Assembly: GCA_963989385.1 (NCBI GenBank)
Contig: OZ022512.1
Location: forward strand, 29,843,899-29,907,898
Reading direction: 5' to 3'
From: Ctena decussata
Taxonomy: Eukaryota > Mollusca > Bivalvia > Lucinida > Lucinidae
Length of the DNA stretch: 64,000 bases
The first letter of the stretch is position 1, and the number at the start of each line of letters is the position of its first letter. Below, in pieces: positions 9,501-19,207 of this stretch. The notes under the pieces are model-generated. The model did not search any database and was not told where the DNA came from. It saw only the letters and a program-made list of their open reading frames with translations. A program made the position numbers and the translations under genes.

Positions 9501-12327
9501 ATCGGATCAGTAGAAACCAAGAAAAAGTGGCGACATTGATTTTTTGGATGCTCAGGGCAGGTACTCCATAGTCAGTGGTGGGATCTAGCCGAAATGCTAA
9601 CTAATCCAAGCTTTTATGCATATTCTCATTACCTGCAAGTATGAAGAGGATCTGATGAAAAATGAAAATGTGATGACGTTGTTTTCTCCATTATAAGACT
9701 ATGGGATTTTTTTTCAAACGCTCAAGGGCAACTAACTCCGTAGTCTGTGCTGGAATCCGGCCAAATTTCGAACTCATCCAAGCTCTTATGTATGTCATCA
9801 TTACCTGCAAGTATGATAAGGATCTAATCAAAAACCTTGATTGCAGCACCCTGAAAGTCAAACTTGCTCGAGATATTGTCATGCCCTACATTTGTGTGAA
9901 TTTATTTTAAAATCTGTTGAGAAATGTAGGTGCTATAGCGATGACAAAGTTTTTCTAAAAATAGCCACAGTGATTTTGACCTTGGGCACAGCATCCTGAA
10001 AGTCGAACTTGCTTGAGATATTGTCATACCCTACATTTGTGTCAAGTTATTTGAAAATCCATGGAGAAATGAAGGTGCTAGGGCGATGACAAAGTTTTTC
10101 TAAAAATAGCCACAGTGACCTTGACCTTGGGCGCAGCACCCTGAATGTCGAACTTGCTCGAGACATTGTCATGCCCTACATTTGTGTGAATTTATTTTAA
10201 AATCCATTGAGAAATGTAGGTGCTAGAGCGCTGACAAAGTTTTTCTAAAAATAGCCACAGTGACCTTGACCTTGGCGCAGCACCCTGGAAGTCAAACTTG
10301 TTTGAGATAATTTCATGCCCTACATTTGTGTGAAGTTGATTTAAAATCCGTTGAGAAATGTAGGCGCTAGAGCAATGACCAAGTTTTTCTAAAAATAGCC
10401 ACAGTGACCTTGACCTTGGGTGCAGCACCCTGAAAGTCAAACTTGCTCGAGATATTGTCATGCCCTACATTTGTGTGAAGTTATCTTAAAATCTGCTGAG
10501 AAATGATGGTGCTAGAGAGCTGACAAAGTTTTTCTAAAAATAGCCACAGTGACCTTGACCTTGGGCGCAGCATCCTGAAAGTCAAACTTGCTTGAGATAT
10601 TGTCATGCCCTACATTTGTGTGAAGTTATTTTAAAATCTGCTGAGAAATGTAGGTGCTAGAGCGCTGACAAAGTTTTTCTAAAAATAGCCACAGTGACCT
10701 TGACCTTGGGCGCAGCATCCTGAAAGTCGACCTTGCTTGAGATATTGTCATGCCCTACATTTATGTGATGTCATTTTAAAATCCGTTGAGAAATGTAGGC
10801 AATAGAGCGATGACAAAGTTTTTCTAAAAATATGTGATGACGTTGTTTTCTCCAATATAACACTATGGGATTTTTTTCAAACGCTCAAGGGCAGCTAACT
10901 CCGTAGTCTGTGCTCGAATCCGGCCAAATTTCGAACTCATCCAAGCTCTTATGTATGTCATCATTACCTGCAAGTATGATAAGGATCTAAGCAAAAACAG
11001 TTGAGAAAACGTGATGACGCCATTTTCCCCATTATAACCCTATGGGATTTTTTTCAAACGCTCAAGGGCAGCTAACTCCGTAGTCTAAGCTCGAATCCGG
11101 CCAAATTTTGAACTCATCCAAGCTCTTGTGTATGTCATCATTACCTGCAAGTATGATAAGGATCTAATCAAAAACAGTCGAGAAAACGTGATGACGCCAT
11201 TTTCCCCATTATAACCCTATGGGGGCTATCTGTTGCCATGGAAACCAGAGTTCTGAGCTGATCGGCACCAAAACCTAATGCAGCCTTTCCCCCACCCAAA
11301 TGATGCTTCAGATAAAATTTGATTGCGATCGGCCCACTGGTCTCTGAGGTATTTATGTTTGAAAGTGTTGACGCACCCACCCACCCACGCACCGACGGAC
11401 GACGGCTCGACTCCCATCCTATAAGCTCACCTCTGAGCCTTTGGCTCAGGTGAGCTAAAAAAAAGCTCTGCTTATACCAATGCTGAAAACAGCGTTGGCA
11501 GGGATCCACATATCAATATTTCTAATTCACTGACTCAAACAGATTCCGCTACAGTAGTTTCTGTTGGTGAATTTCTTTCTTCAAAATGCCAACTTTTTTT
11601 CTCTCAAAATCTGAGCGTATATACTGATTTATGAGCCAATAGAAACATAGTAGTTTCGAAATAAATAAACTAGTGTAGAGGCAAACGTCAATTCTGAGGA
11701 TTAGACAGACTATATTCAAACTTGTTCAAGATGGGTATCGAGGAAGAAGATTTTGACATTGAGTAGTTATAGAAAATGCCAGTTGAAATCATTGAACTGA
11801 TAAAGGATTGATTTACTGGTTTGATGCTTAACGTCCACGGTTGAATTAGCGGAAGGAGAAACGAAAGTATGTGGCCAGACCAGGTTTCGAACCCAGGACC
11901 TTTGACTTATCAGTCAAGTGCCCTACCGATTGCGCTATGCGGCCCGGCTGAAATAATAAAGGAGTGACTGACAGGGCAAAATAAAGTGCACCCGAAGTTG
12001 AAGTGCTATAAATAGGACATAAACATGAGTTGAAATGTTAGTTCATTAACACGTTTTCCTTTTTAGCTAGATATTTTTACTGACGTTGAAAAATTTAAAT
12101 CTAGCTGAAGTGCAAGTGACAAAGAGTCTTTTCAGTTAAATGTGCTCATATATTTCATGCTCAAATCAGCACATCAAGAGGATGCGATGTAGGCTAGATC
12201 AATCTGAGTTATCTTATTAGTACAGTCGTCTTTTGTGTATTTCATCTTTCTGTTTAAGGAGAGAGAAGAAAATGAGAAACTGATAAAGAAGCTCCAAGAT
12301 ATGGGGATAGGTGTGGACAGGAAATAA
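3313..12327 (+). CDS. Transmembrane channel-like (TMC) protein, C-terminal part, 5 exons
   Basis: Exons 3313-3426, 5940-6145, 7474-7653, 8986-9064 and 12259-12327 join with matching phases (0, 2, 2, 0) and GT-AG borders to give 215 residues and a stop. Residues 1-38 fit the TMC stretch before the FSPLLP-type loop (NEF...VLVLIYRQVLIW). Exon 2 gives two hydrophobic segments around a C-x-P-P...W-N-Q-S-R loop. Residues 123-126 are CGPF, a TMC hallmark. Exon 3 ends in the last membrane segment; exons 4-5 give a charged, coiled-coil-like cytoplasmic tail. TMC proteins are multipass membrane proteins; TMC1/2 take part in mechanotransduction. The short tail looks more like TMC5/7-type members, but the subfamily is uncertain. 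N-terminal exons, including the CWET motif, are missing from the window. An AATAAA overlaps the stop codon (12323-12328). Confidence 0.85.
3539..3568. repeat. Poly-G homopolymer, 30 bases
   Basis: Unbroken G run inside a TMC intron; its length may be imprecise in the assembly. G-quadruplex potential is high. A second G run (20 bases) is at 38192-38211. Confidence 0.9.
3631..3698 (+). mobile_element. SINE 3' end fragment (family 1)
   Basis: Matches the end of the family 1 SINE seen at 48750-48955 and in reverse at 11813-11947: CATGACCATAGCTG followed by TACCGTGGACGTTAAGCATC, then an A-rich tail. The tRNA-like head is absent. Confidence 0.7.
5940..6145 (+). CDS. TMC exon (b), two membrane segments
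   Basis: Acceptor TATATTTCCAG; donor GGCAG|GTATTA. Starts in phase 0 at a Thr codon and ends with two bases of a codon. Encodes the TGTLACPMMP loop, hydrophobic stretches around VVGVISNLAFFFVNY and SLFLLGSLALLIPP, and the W-N-Q-S-R linker. Its donor sequence is the apparent source of the array at 6137-6514. Confidence 0.88.
6137..6514 (+). repeat. Minisatellite made of splice-donor copies
   Basis: The authentic exon end plus donor (ATTGGCAG|GTATT, 6139-6150) is followed by repeats of the same phrase. Exact GGCAGGT occurs at 6141, 6169, 6192, 6268, 6374, 6394 and 6508; variants are at 6291 (GGCAAGT), 6439 (AGCAGGT) and 6461 (GGCAGGA). Spacing is irregular (about 20-110 bp) and linkers often read GTTGTAAT. 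The array lies in the intron directly after the exon. Confidence 0.75.
6515..7473 (+). other. TMC intron, rest of the second intron
   Basis: Includes an inverted repeat around 7146-7245 (GGGAGATAATTCTTT type arms) and a direct duplication at 7298-7398. No exon seen. Confidence 0.5.
7298..7398. repeat. Direct duplication, ~53-bp unit x2
   Basis: Two adjacent near-identical copies of a unit containing AAAATGGCGGAAATACATGA and ATTCTGTTCG. Confidence 0.85.
7474..7653 (+). CDS. TMC exon (c), CGPF motif and last membrane segment
   Basis: Acceptor CACAATTTCAG; donor GTAAGT. Phase 2 in and 2 out. Encodes Cys-Gly-Pro-Phe (residues 123-126), then a soluble stretch ending in PQWMKNVLRW, and the hydrophobic EPVLLPVFFILL. 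Confidence 0.88.
7930..8014 (-). mobile_element. tRNA-Leu/Ser-like SINE head
   Basis: The minus strand reads GTGGCCGAGCGGTTAAAGG (A box) and, about 45 bp on, GGGTTCGAATT (B box), then a T/A-rich run. The acceptor stem does not close as in a functional tRNA, so this is a tRNA-derived retroposon, not a tRNA gene. Confidence 0.6.
8715..8947. mobile_element. MITE, GCGAAGACTCAGATCA family
   Basis: Inverted ends: CAGCGAAGACTCAGATCA on the left and TGATCTGAGTCTTCGCTG on the right, with outer arms (GCGGAACGACAAAATCAAC against GTTGGTTTTTATTGTGTCGC). About 230 bp. Related copies lie at 45985-46222 and 59250-59425. Confidence 0.75.
8986..9064 (+). CDS. TMC exon (d), juxtamembrane tail
   Basis: Acceptor TTATTTACCAG; donor CAG|GTAAAT. 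One base completes a Leu codon. Encodes a basic stretch followed by a helical LQAELQQ segment just after the last membrane helix. Confidence 0.8.
9203..11457 (+). mobile_element. Tandem-core transposon, ~147-bp units, 2.25 kb
   Basis: Starts with a small hairpin (GCCCAAAGGGC) and TTGCTCACCTGAG; ends with a GACGGACG tract and a strong hairpin (11424-11456, AGCTCACCT...AGGTGAGCT) followed by CTAA. The core (about 9860-10830) has some six units with a ~147-bp period, each carrying CATGCCCTACATTTGTGTGA and TGACCTTGACCTTGG. Flanking units (9530-9830, 10850-11220) share CAAGGGCAGCTAACTCCGTA. Same plan as 898-2440 and 14816-16268. A CTRR-like end after a hairpin suggests a Helitron-like/pearl element; no Rep/helicase gene is present. 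Confidence 0.7.
11813..11947 (-). mobile_element. tRNA-derived SINE (family 1)
   Basis: Minus strand: GGGCCGCATAGCGCAATCGG (A box), B box GGGTTCGAAACC, then GGCCACATACTTTCGTTTCT and the family end CCGTGGACGTTAAGCATCAA. The anticodon arm closes (TTGAC/GTCAA) but the acceptor stem does not, so it is a SINE. It sits in the last TMC intron. Confidence 0.75.
12259..12327 (+). CDS. TMC last exon
   Basis: Acceptor TCTGTTTAAG; begins in phase 0 with GAG AGA GAA and ends with TAA at 12325-12327. Encodes a short charged helix (ERE...KLIKKLQ) and a terminal GVDRK. The phase fit and smooth helical continuation from exon (d) support it; its shortness leaves some doubt. Confidence 0.7.
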   Translation, partial: EREENEKLIKKLQDMGIGVDRK

Positions 12328-14815
12328 AAACTAAAAGATTGGAATGTCAGATAAGAAAGATACGTCCAAGGCCGCAACGGGATTTCTAAGATAGTATCTG
12401 ACAAGACGAGTGAAAACCATGGTGTTGCGGCTCAGTAGGATGAGGATGTTGACAGTACATACCATTCCAGTGAAATGTCATAGTTCTCTGTTATTTTAAC
12501 TGAACCAACTGTTTTATGTAACTTTGTTTTCCTAGTTGCGAAACACACCACTAAGGCTTACTGACTTGTCATTCCCAAACAATCTCGAAATTTGTAATTG
12601 ACGTCTGACATCGACAGAATTAGGCCAGCAAGTATTTGCAGAATATGAGGAAAAAAACTCGCATGAATGTAGAGACGACAGCTTGGTTTGGTTTTAACTT
12701 AATATTAGGTTTCAAATGTAAATTTTCCTGTGTTTAGAAACATAGTCAAATACATGTAATGTAGTAATATTAAAAACCTTTGGACTGTTTTTGTTACTAT
12801 CTCACTTATAGCTTCTGGGCCTATAATGCTAAATACAAGCCAATCCATTAATATGGACTGCCAACCTGGACCCAGTTGATCAAAACTAACGACGTTGTCA
12901 GTTAACGAGAAGTTTAAATTTCAAAAGTTTGAAACACAAAAACACTGGCATTTTTTGCTGAAGATATGTGAGGGGCTTTTGCACTAATGCAAAAGCTCTC
13001 ATTTTTCAGCAAAAAATATTAGTGCAAATGATTTTGTGTGTTCTTGAAAACTCAACGAGTCCTGTGCTAAGGACTTTGTTAGGCTAACATTGCTTTCAAC
13101 AACTAGGCCCTGGTTTACCAACGGCGAGGCATCGACAGACATTGCGTTCTTCTACCAACTCCTTTTTACATCAGCTCGCAGATGTTATCATCAACGACAT
13201 AAGATGATAATTCTCGATGAATGATGAGCTAAAACGGTATTCTACCCATTTGCCATAAGACAGCTGCTTATCATCATAATGAATAAAACAATACCTAAAT
13301 CAGGAGACCGATCTTTGTGTTCAAAACAGTAACGTAATTCATCCCACTCTATACAAATCAAGTATACCTTTTCAACTTCAAATTATCATTTGCATAGTTT
13401 GGCCAATTTGAAAATTCTTCGTAAATGTAGTGGTTGTGGAGATCAACAAATTCATTTTTTACTCAAAATCGTGAATGGTCGGTTTTCAAAAAATTGCAGT
13501 GAAAGTAAATGTCACATAAAGAATGTGACATTTTTAGATTCTGGAAAAAGCTCAAGAGCTAATACAATCAAATCCCACATCCCGCCCTAAAACCATTTAT
13601 TTTCTATTTTCAAATTATAAAACAAAACAGAAAGCAAAGTGGGCAGCTATACAGTGACCATATTGCTAGAAGACTAGTATATTTATATTGGTAAGGGGTT
13701 AAAAAACACAATAAGGTGGCCAATAAATGCAAAAGAAATTTTATTTATAGTCACAGACTTACAACATATTAACATAAGCAATGAATAACCATGAGTATTT
13801 TCCGACTTATGGCACTTAAAAGGATTAATCAGTTTTAAGGGACTATGAAACTGCATATATATTTTTATATACATAATGTATATCAGATACTCAAAACATT
13901 TATTTTGTCTTTTTTCTGTTTTTAAACACGTTAACCATACATAAGAATGAAAGAGAACAAACAACACAAGATGATTTTTCGAAAACAAAGATAAGCAGAC
14001 ACAAAAAATACTAACAGCCATAAATCACAACGGAAAAATTGCCTTGGAACGGTCAGTCATGGATACTTGGGGGCCGGTAACTGGTTTGATGACTGAAACT
14101 ATACATGAGTTGCAAATAAAACTTGAAACCTGTTTGAAAGCATAAATAGTCTTTGTACACACTAATGAATACTTTCGTTTGGAGCCATGTATTTCGAAGC
14201 CTCACTTTTTAATAATCGTTCTATGACCTAAATCCATGAATTGTACAGTGACTAATGAACATTTACGATACGTTTACAAACAAATAAAAGGTAATAAATA
14301 CCCATGTGTCTAACAAATAACACAGTAACATTGGTTTTCATGGCGAGTTATAGGATCTGATTGTATTAGTTCTTGATCATTGCCTATCTTCTTACTTTCT
14401 ATAAAAGGTCTTCCTCCCTGCGATAAGATAATTGTAAAAATAAATATATGTCTTCGCATTTGTAGCTTTTTTTCTTTTTCACCATCAATTTCACCAGATC
14501 GATTTTGTTGTTTCCCGCTTATCGCTAATTTGGCCATATTTTCGCAATAATTTGAAATTCAGAACAGTGCAATTTCCCTTGCTACATCCCAGCTCTAAGT
14601 ACTTCAACTGAATAACAACTGAAGACGTAAAACATTATTTTTTTCAGAATTCAGAAACAACCTTTCTGTTTTCATTATTATTTTCCGTCACTTTCCACTG
14701 AATCTTATAACGAAAGCTGTAATTACTGTAGTATTTGAACCAACTGAAGAGCATAATAGCCGGTTGCAGTTTATCAACAGAAAAGGTATCTTGTTATTTC
14801 TAAGTGAACAAGAAA
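12328..14815. other. Intergenic region after TMC
   Basis: No gene seen. An AATAAA at 13282-13287 is a distant poly(A) candidate for TMC. Part of a dispersed repeat lies at 13545-13700 and 14020-14110 (next entry). Open frames at 13390-13590 and 13683-14021 have no recognisable content. Confidence 0.45.
13545..14110. repeat. Dispersed repeat, copy 1 (broken)
   Basis: Opens with CTAATACAATCAAATCCCAC and a TTTTCAAATTATAAAAC...CAGCTATACAGTGACCATAT block, and ends near 14100 with GGTCAGTCATGGATACTTGG. Two further copies are at 16269-16640 and 21118-21720. The middle here is replaced by unrelated AT-rich sequence (about 13690-14015). Confidence 0.6.
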
Positions 14816-16268
14816 TGTTACAGTGGTAACAAATGCCCCCGAAGGCCCCTTAAACTGACCTGTGAGCCCTAATTGTGACCTTGACCTTGGGCACAGAACC
14901 TGAGTCTTGCACATGATATACATTCTAATTTCGTTTTACTTTTCTGTAATGTTTAAATGCACTTTGGAAGTTTAAGCAGATTCAAGGGGACTTAATTCAA
15001 CCATAACCAAACTGTGTTATGTCAAGAATATTATACTTTACTTTTCTTTACGTTACCATTTTATCATGCTTTACCTTTTAGTGAAACTCGATGATATTCA
15101 CTTCAGCAGTTTTGAGTCAGTTCAAAGACATGAATTCACCTCTGAGCCCTGACTGTGATCCTGACCTTGGACAACAAAACCATAATTTGTTTGTGACATA
15201 TTCGCTCACTGTTTTATACCTTTTCATGGAGTTTAATGAAGTTTGCTTCAGTAGTTTTTAGGTAATTGAGGATGAATGACTTTACCTTTGACTTCTGGCT
15301 CTGACCTTGACCTTGGGTGTGGGAACCTATGTCTTGTACATGGTAAATAATCTCATTAGGCTTTATCTTTCTTTAAAGTTTGCTTTGGTACTTTTCTGAG
15401 TAATTGCCGAGACATGATTTGACCTCTGACCCCAGATTGTGACCTTGACCTTGGATTTGGGATCCTAAATATTGTGTGTAACATACCATCTCATTATGGT
15501 TTATGTTTCTGTTAAGTTTGATGGCATTCGCTTCAGCAGGTTTTAAGTTATCACAGAGGCAAGATTTGACCTTTGACCCCTAATTGTGACCTTGACCTTG
15601 AACCTGGCAACCCAAATCTTACGTGCAACACAACTTCTCATTATGTTTCAACTTTCTGTGGAGTTTCATTAAATTTGCTTCAGTAGTTTATAAGTAATCG
15701 CTGAGAGCCAACTTTGAGACACAATTTGAATTTTGACCCAACCTTGGCATTGACCTTGGGCGTAGGGACCTAAGTCTTGCGCATGACACACGTTCTCATT
15801 ATGCTTTATCTTTCTGTGAAGTTTCATCAAATTTGCTTCAGTAGTTTTAAAATTATCACTGAGACACGATTTTGAGACACCATTTGACCTTTGACCCAAT
15901 TGTGGCCTTGACCTTGGACACAGGGACCTAAGTCTTGTGCGTGACACACCTTCTCATTATGCTCTATCTTTCTGTGAAGTTTCATCAAATTTGCTTCTAT
16001 AGTTTTAAAATTATAGCTGAGTCACGATTTTGAGACACAATTTGACCTTTGACCCAATTGTGGCCTTGACCTTGGGCGTAGGGACCTAAGTCTTGCGAGC
16101 GACACACCTTCTCATTATGCTTTATCTTTCTATGAAGTTTCATTAAATTTGCCTGAGTAGTTTTTAAGTTATCGCTGAGACACGATTTGTAACGGACGGA
16201 CGGACTGACGGACGGACGGACAGTCCGATTTTAATATGCCACCCGAAGTTCCTTCGGGGGTATAAAAA
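14816..16268. mobile_element. Tandem-core transposon, ~150-bp units
   Basis: Left end GCCCCCGAAGGCCCC; right end is an ACGGACGG tract (16193-16222) followed by the hairpin CCCGAAGTTCCTTCGGG (16243-16259). Between them are about eight diverged units with TGACCTTGACCTTGG-like cores (14875, 15301, 15439, 15586 and weaker ones at 15160, 15746, 15904, 16063) and the phrase TCTCATTATG...TTTATCTTTCTGTGAAGTTT. Confidence 0.7.
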
Positions 16269-16640
16269 AATTGGCAATTATCAGGAACTAATACACTAAG
16301 ATCCCATATCCTGTCTTCAAAACAAAAAATAAACTGACAACAGTTCGCGAAAGGCACGGACAATAAACCGAATGAGCAGCTCTTTCTCAGACAGGTCATT
16401 CAGCTACCCCAATTGAAAACAACATAAACATCTATTTTTCTTTCACCTATTTTCAATTTTAAAATACAAAACAAAACAGACAGCAGCTATGCAGTTGACC
16501 ATATTACTAGAAGACCACAGTTAAGTGTGCCATTGAGGAACCACAACATAAGTACCGCCTTAGAAGGTCAGTTATAGATTCCTGGGGGGCTTAAACAAGT
16601 TTACTGGATAGTTTTAAGTGCATTTTTGAAACAGTAATCC
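16269..16640. repeat. Dispersed repeat, copy 2
   Basis: Longest uninterrupted copy: AGGAACTAATACACTAAGAT ... GACAACAGTTCGCGAAAGGC ... TTTCAATTTTAAAATACAAA ... AGGTCAGTTATAGATTCCTG. Aligns with copies at 13545 and 21118. No coding content and no clear terminal repeats, so the class is unknown. Confidence 0.65.
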
Positions 16641-19115
16641 AATTATGGCAGTGATCCAATTATGTGTCACCTTCCGAACAGATGTTATTACGAATTACGA
16701 ACTGAGACAGGAAACGATTACGCTAAACGGACAGCCGAAGTGTTTTCAAATACATAGTTCCATTTCACTCTGATCACATTGTGGCATGAATGAGAATTTT
16801 AATATATGATTATCAATTGCTATGACTTATCGAAGTCCCATACACCTGCTTATACTTACAACTTCCGCGTGATAATGAAAAATAGATACGATTTTACAGA
16901 GAGATTTTACAGAGAGAATTAAAATATTATTTTCCCGGACTGGTACCGGTACAAACATAAAAGAGGACAAATACAGACTCCGTTGTTTATTTACTTATTC
17001 ATTCCTAAAAAGCGTTCTTTATTTCGCCGCTTGTGCAGTGGAGTTGTGCAGTGGAGTTCCATAGCAGGTGGGTCTTAACGAGACAGGCAGTATTTCATTG
17101 CCATGTTTTGCTAAAAAACAAGACAAAAAACAGCAAATGTCTCATTTATGATCTTCAAACACTTATACTCCCTACGTTGAACTCAGTGTGCAGGCAGTAA
17201 TTCTGTGGCACTACTACCTGATATGTAATTACTTATGTAAGACTGGGCAATTAAACTGACAGACCAACCATTTAAATGAACTGTTACATCATAGGGTTAA
17301 TGCATCCAATTAACAAGAAAAACTGTCTTGAATTTATCGGAGTAAAGCTTCGACGTTCGCATCGCCGTTTGACCGTAGAAACAAAATATTTTCATTTTGA
17401 TAATGTGCTAGTATTTTCCACGACATAGTGACGATTATAATTGTGCCAATTTTATATTAAATGTAAACCGTGTAACTAGAATTTAATGTCTTAATAGCCG
17501 CAACCGTTGATCAGATCATTTGCCCCCAAAACATGCCCGCAACTGACGATCGAACTTATTTCGTAGTACGTTATCAGGATCGATGATGCCCGCAACTGAC
17601 AATCGAACTTATTTCGTGGAACGTTATTAGGATCGATGACTCGCCTGTCAAACCATAGCATTTACGTTTTCAGTTGCAAGGAGTGGTGCCAGAAGACAGA
17701 AGTTATGGAAACTTAGACATTCACCAGCGCTTTATATCTGACCGCCCGGCAGCAACAACAATTTCTGTTGAGTAGGTTATGAGTAGGAAAAAGACCACCG
17801 AAGTCCTATATCAAATCAATCTAACTTCCAGTGAATAACAAACTCTTTGCTCTGAATTTGGAAAAGTCGTCATTGGATTATTACACAGAACTGGACAATA
17901 ATTCCCCTGACCATTGCGCGTTCTGCAATCTTTCGGGAAGAATTAAAAAAAAAACTGGCCTTGCCTTAGGCTTAAAAATCTAACAAACTGGGCATCCCAT
18001 AAACTGCTTTGTAAGATATTTCAACGACGTCCAAAGATCCAGTAGCCAGCCCGGTTCTCCCAACAAAAGTGATCTCATCTAAAGTGATCGCAAATGATAA
18101 AGACTGTGTTGTAAACCTTTTACTGGTGTTTGATGTTTTACATACTTCTAATAAACATGAACTGGACTTTTCACAAGTGTTTGAGTACAAAATTTTAACG
18201 TTCAAGTTTTATTATACCTTCTTTCATAGCTGTTAACTGGTTTTCAAATAAACAGCGAAATTTTACTAAAAATGAACGAACGAATAAAAAATGCACAGGT
18301 GTGATATTCAACAAAACACTTTATACAACATTAACACTGCACAATGGTTATAGTGGTGAGATGAATTTTTGCAGGAAAAAGAAGCGAGTTGTATCCGATA
18401 AGTATATACTCGCACTACCGATATATAAAAAGGTTTTCCTTTTGCAACTTGATTTCGCCGGACTAATACTTTTGGAGCAAAAGTATTTATTTATCGCAAA
18501 TGGAGAATTTGGCGACTAAAACACATGCAGTTATATTTTATCTGTGAATGAAAGAAGTAAAAGCACAAACTCCTGCATTTTACATTATGGCACTTAATAT
18601 TGCATAAGCAGAGATTCAGACAATGATAGAGCGGGGAACGAAGCGGTTGAGGATAATTCCAAGATATTGTTTCTTCTATTTTTCCGAATGATTTTGAGAA
18701 TGAATGAAAATTGTAACAAAATTATGAGAAACCCACTTTATCTGGATCTCTAACAAGCTATGAAAGCTATCTAATATGAGTAAGATTCAAGTAAAACTCG
18801 AGATAGCCAACAGAAGTAAATGAAACGATGCGAGTATCAATACAAATCACTTTTTCTACATATGTTGACAGAGCTTTGTCCTCTGATCTCCATTTCAAAG
18901 CATGCAAATTTTCGAGACTATCGAGTCTGAGTTTTTGAAAGAACTGCATCAATGATTCTTATCTGATCTTGATTCTCTGGCAGCTGTAAGCATCCAATCA
19001 ACTGAACACACTAGTAAATGAATGTAGAACAGCAAAGAGCTCTGCCTTGCACTTGCACGCTTTGGAACTGCGTTAAGCCAGGTACAGCTAAATGCAGCAA
19101 AGGACCAGGTCTATT
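16641..19115. other. Intergenic region and LANCL 3' flank
   Basis: A ~57-bp direct duplication lies at 17529-17641. Possible LANCL 3' UTR extends left from 19115; the first minus-strand AATAAA I see is at 18486-18491. A minus-strand frame at 17972-18205 has no recognisable similarity. Confidence 0.4.
17529..17641. repeat. Direct duplication, ~57 bp x2
   Basis: Two adjacent copies starting ATGCCCGCAACTGAC and ending AGGATCGATGA with few differences. Confidence 0.85.
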
Positions 19116-19207
19116 TCATTCACCATAACTGTACAATTGGAAAGCAGGGAACCGTGCAGCTGAAGGATCCATCAGATCAATAAGGTAGTATATAGTTCCA
19201 GCAAGCC
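19116..19207 (-). CDS. LANCL: LANCL last exon
   Basis: Acceptor CTTTCAG at 19208; two bases complete a Gly codon. Encodes LAGTIYYLIDLMDPSAARFP and the C-terminal AFQLYSYGE, stop at 19116-19118. Vertebrate LANCL1 stops at ...ARFPAFEL, so this protein has a few extra residues. Confidence 0.95.
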
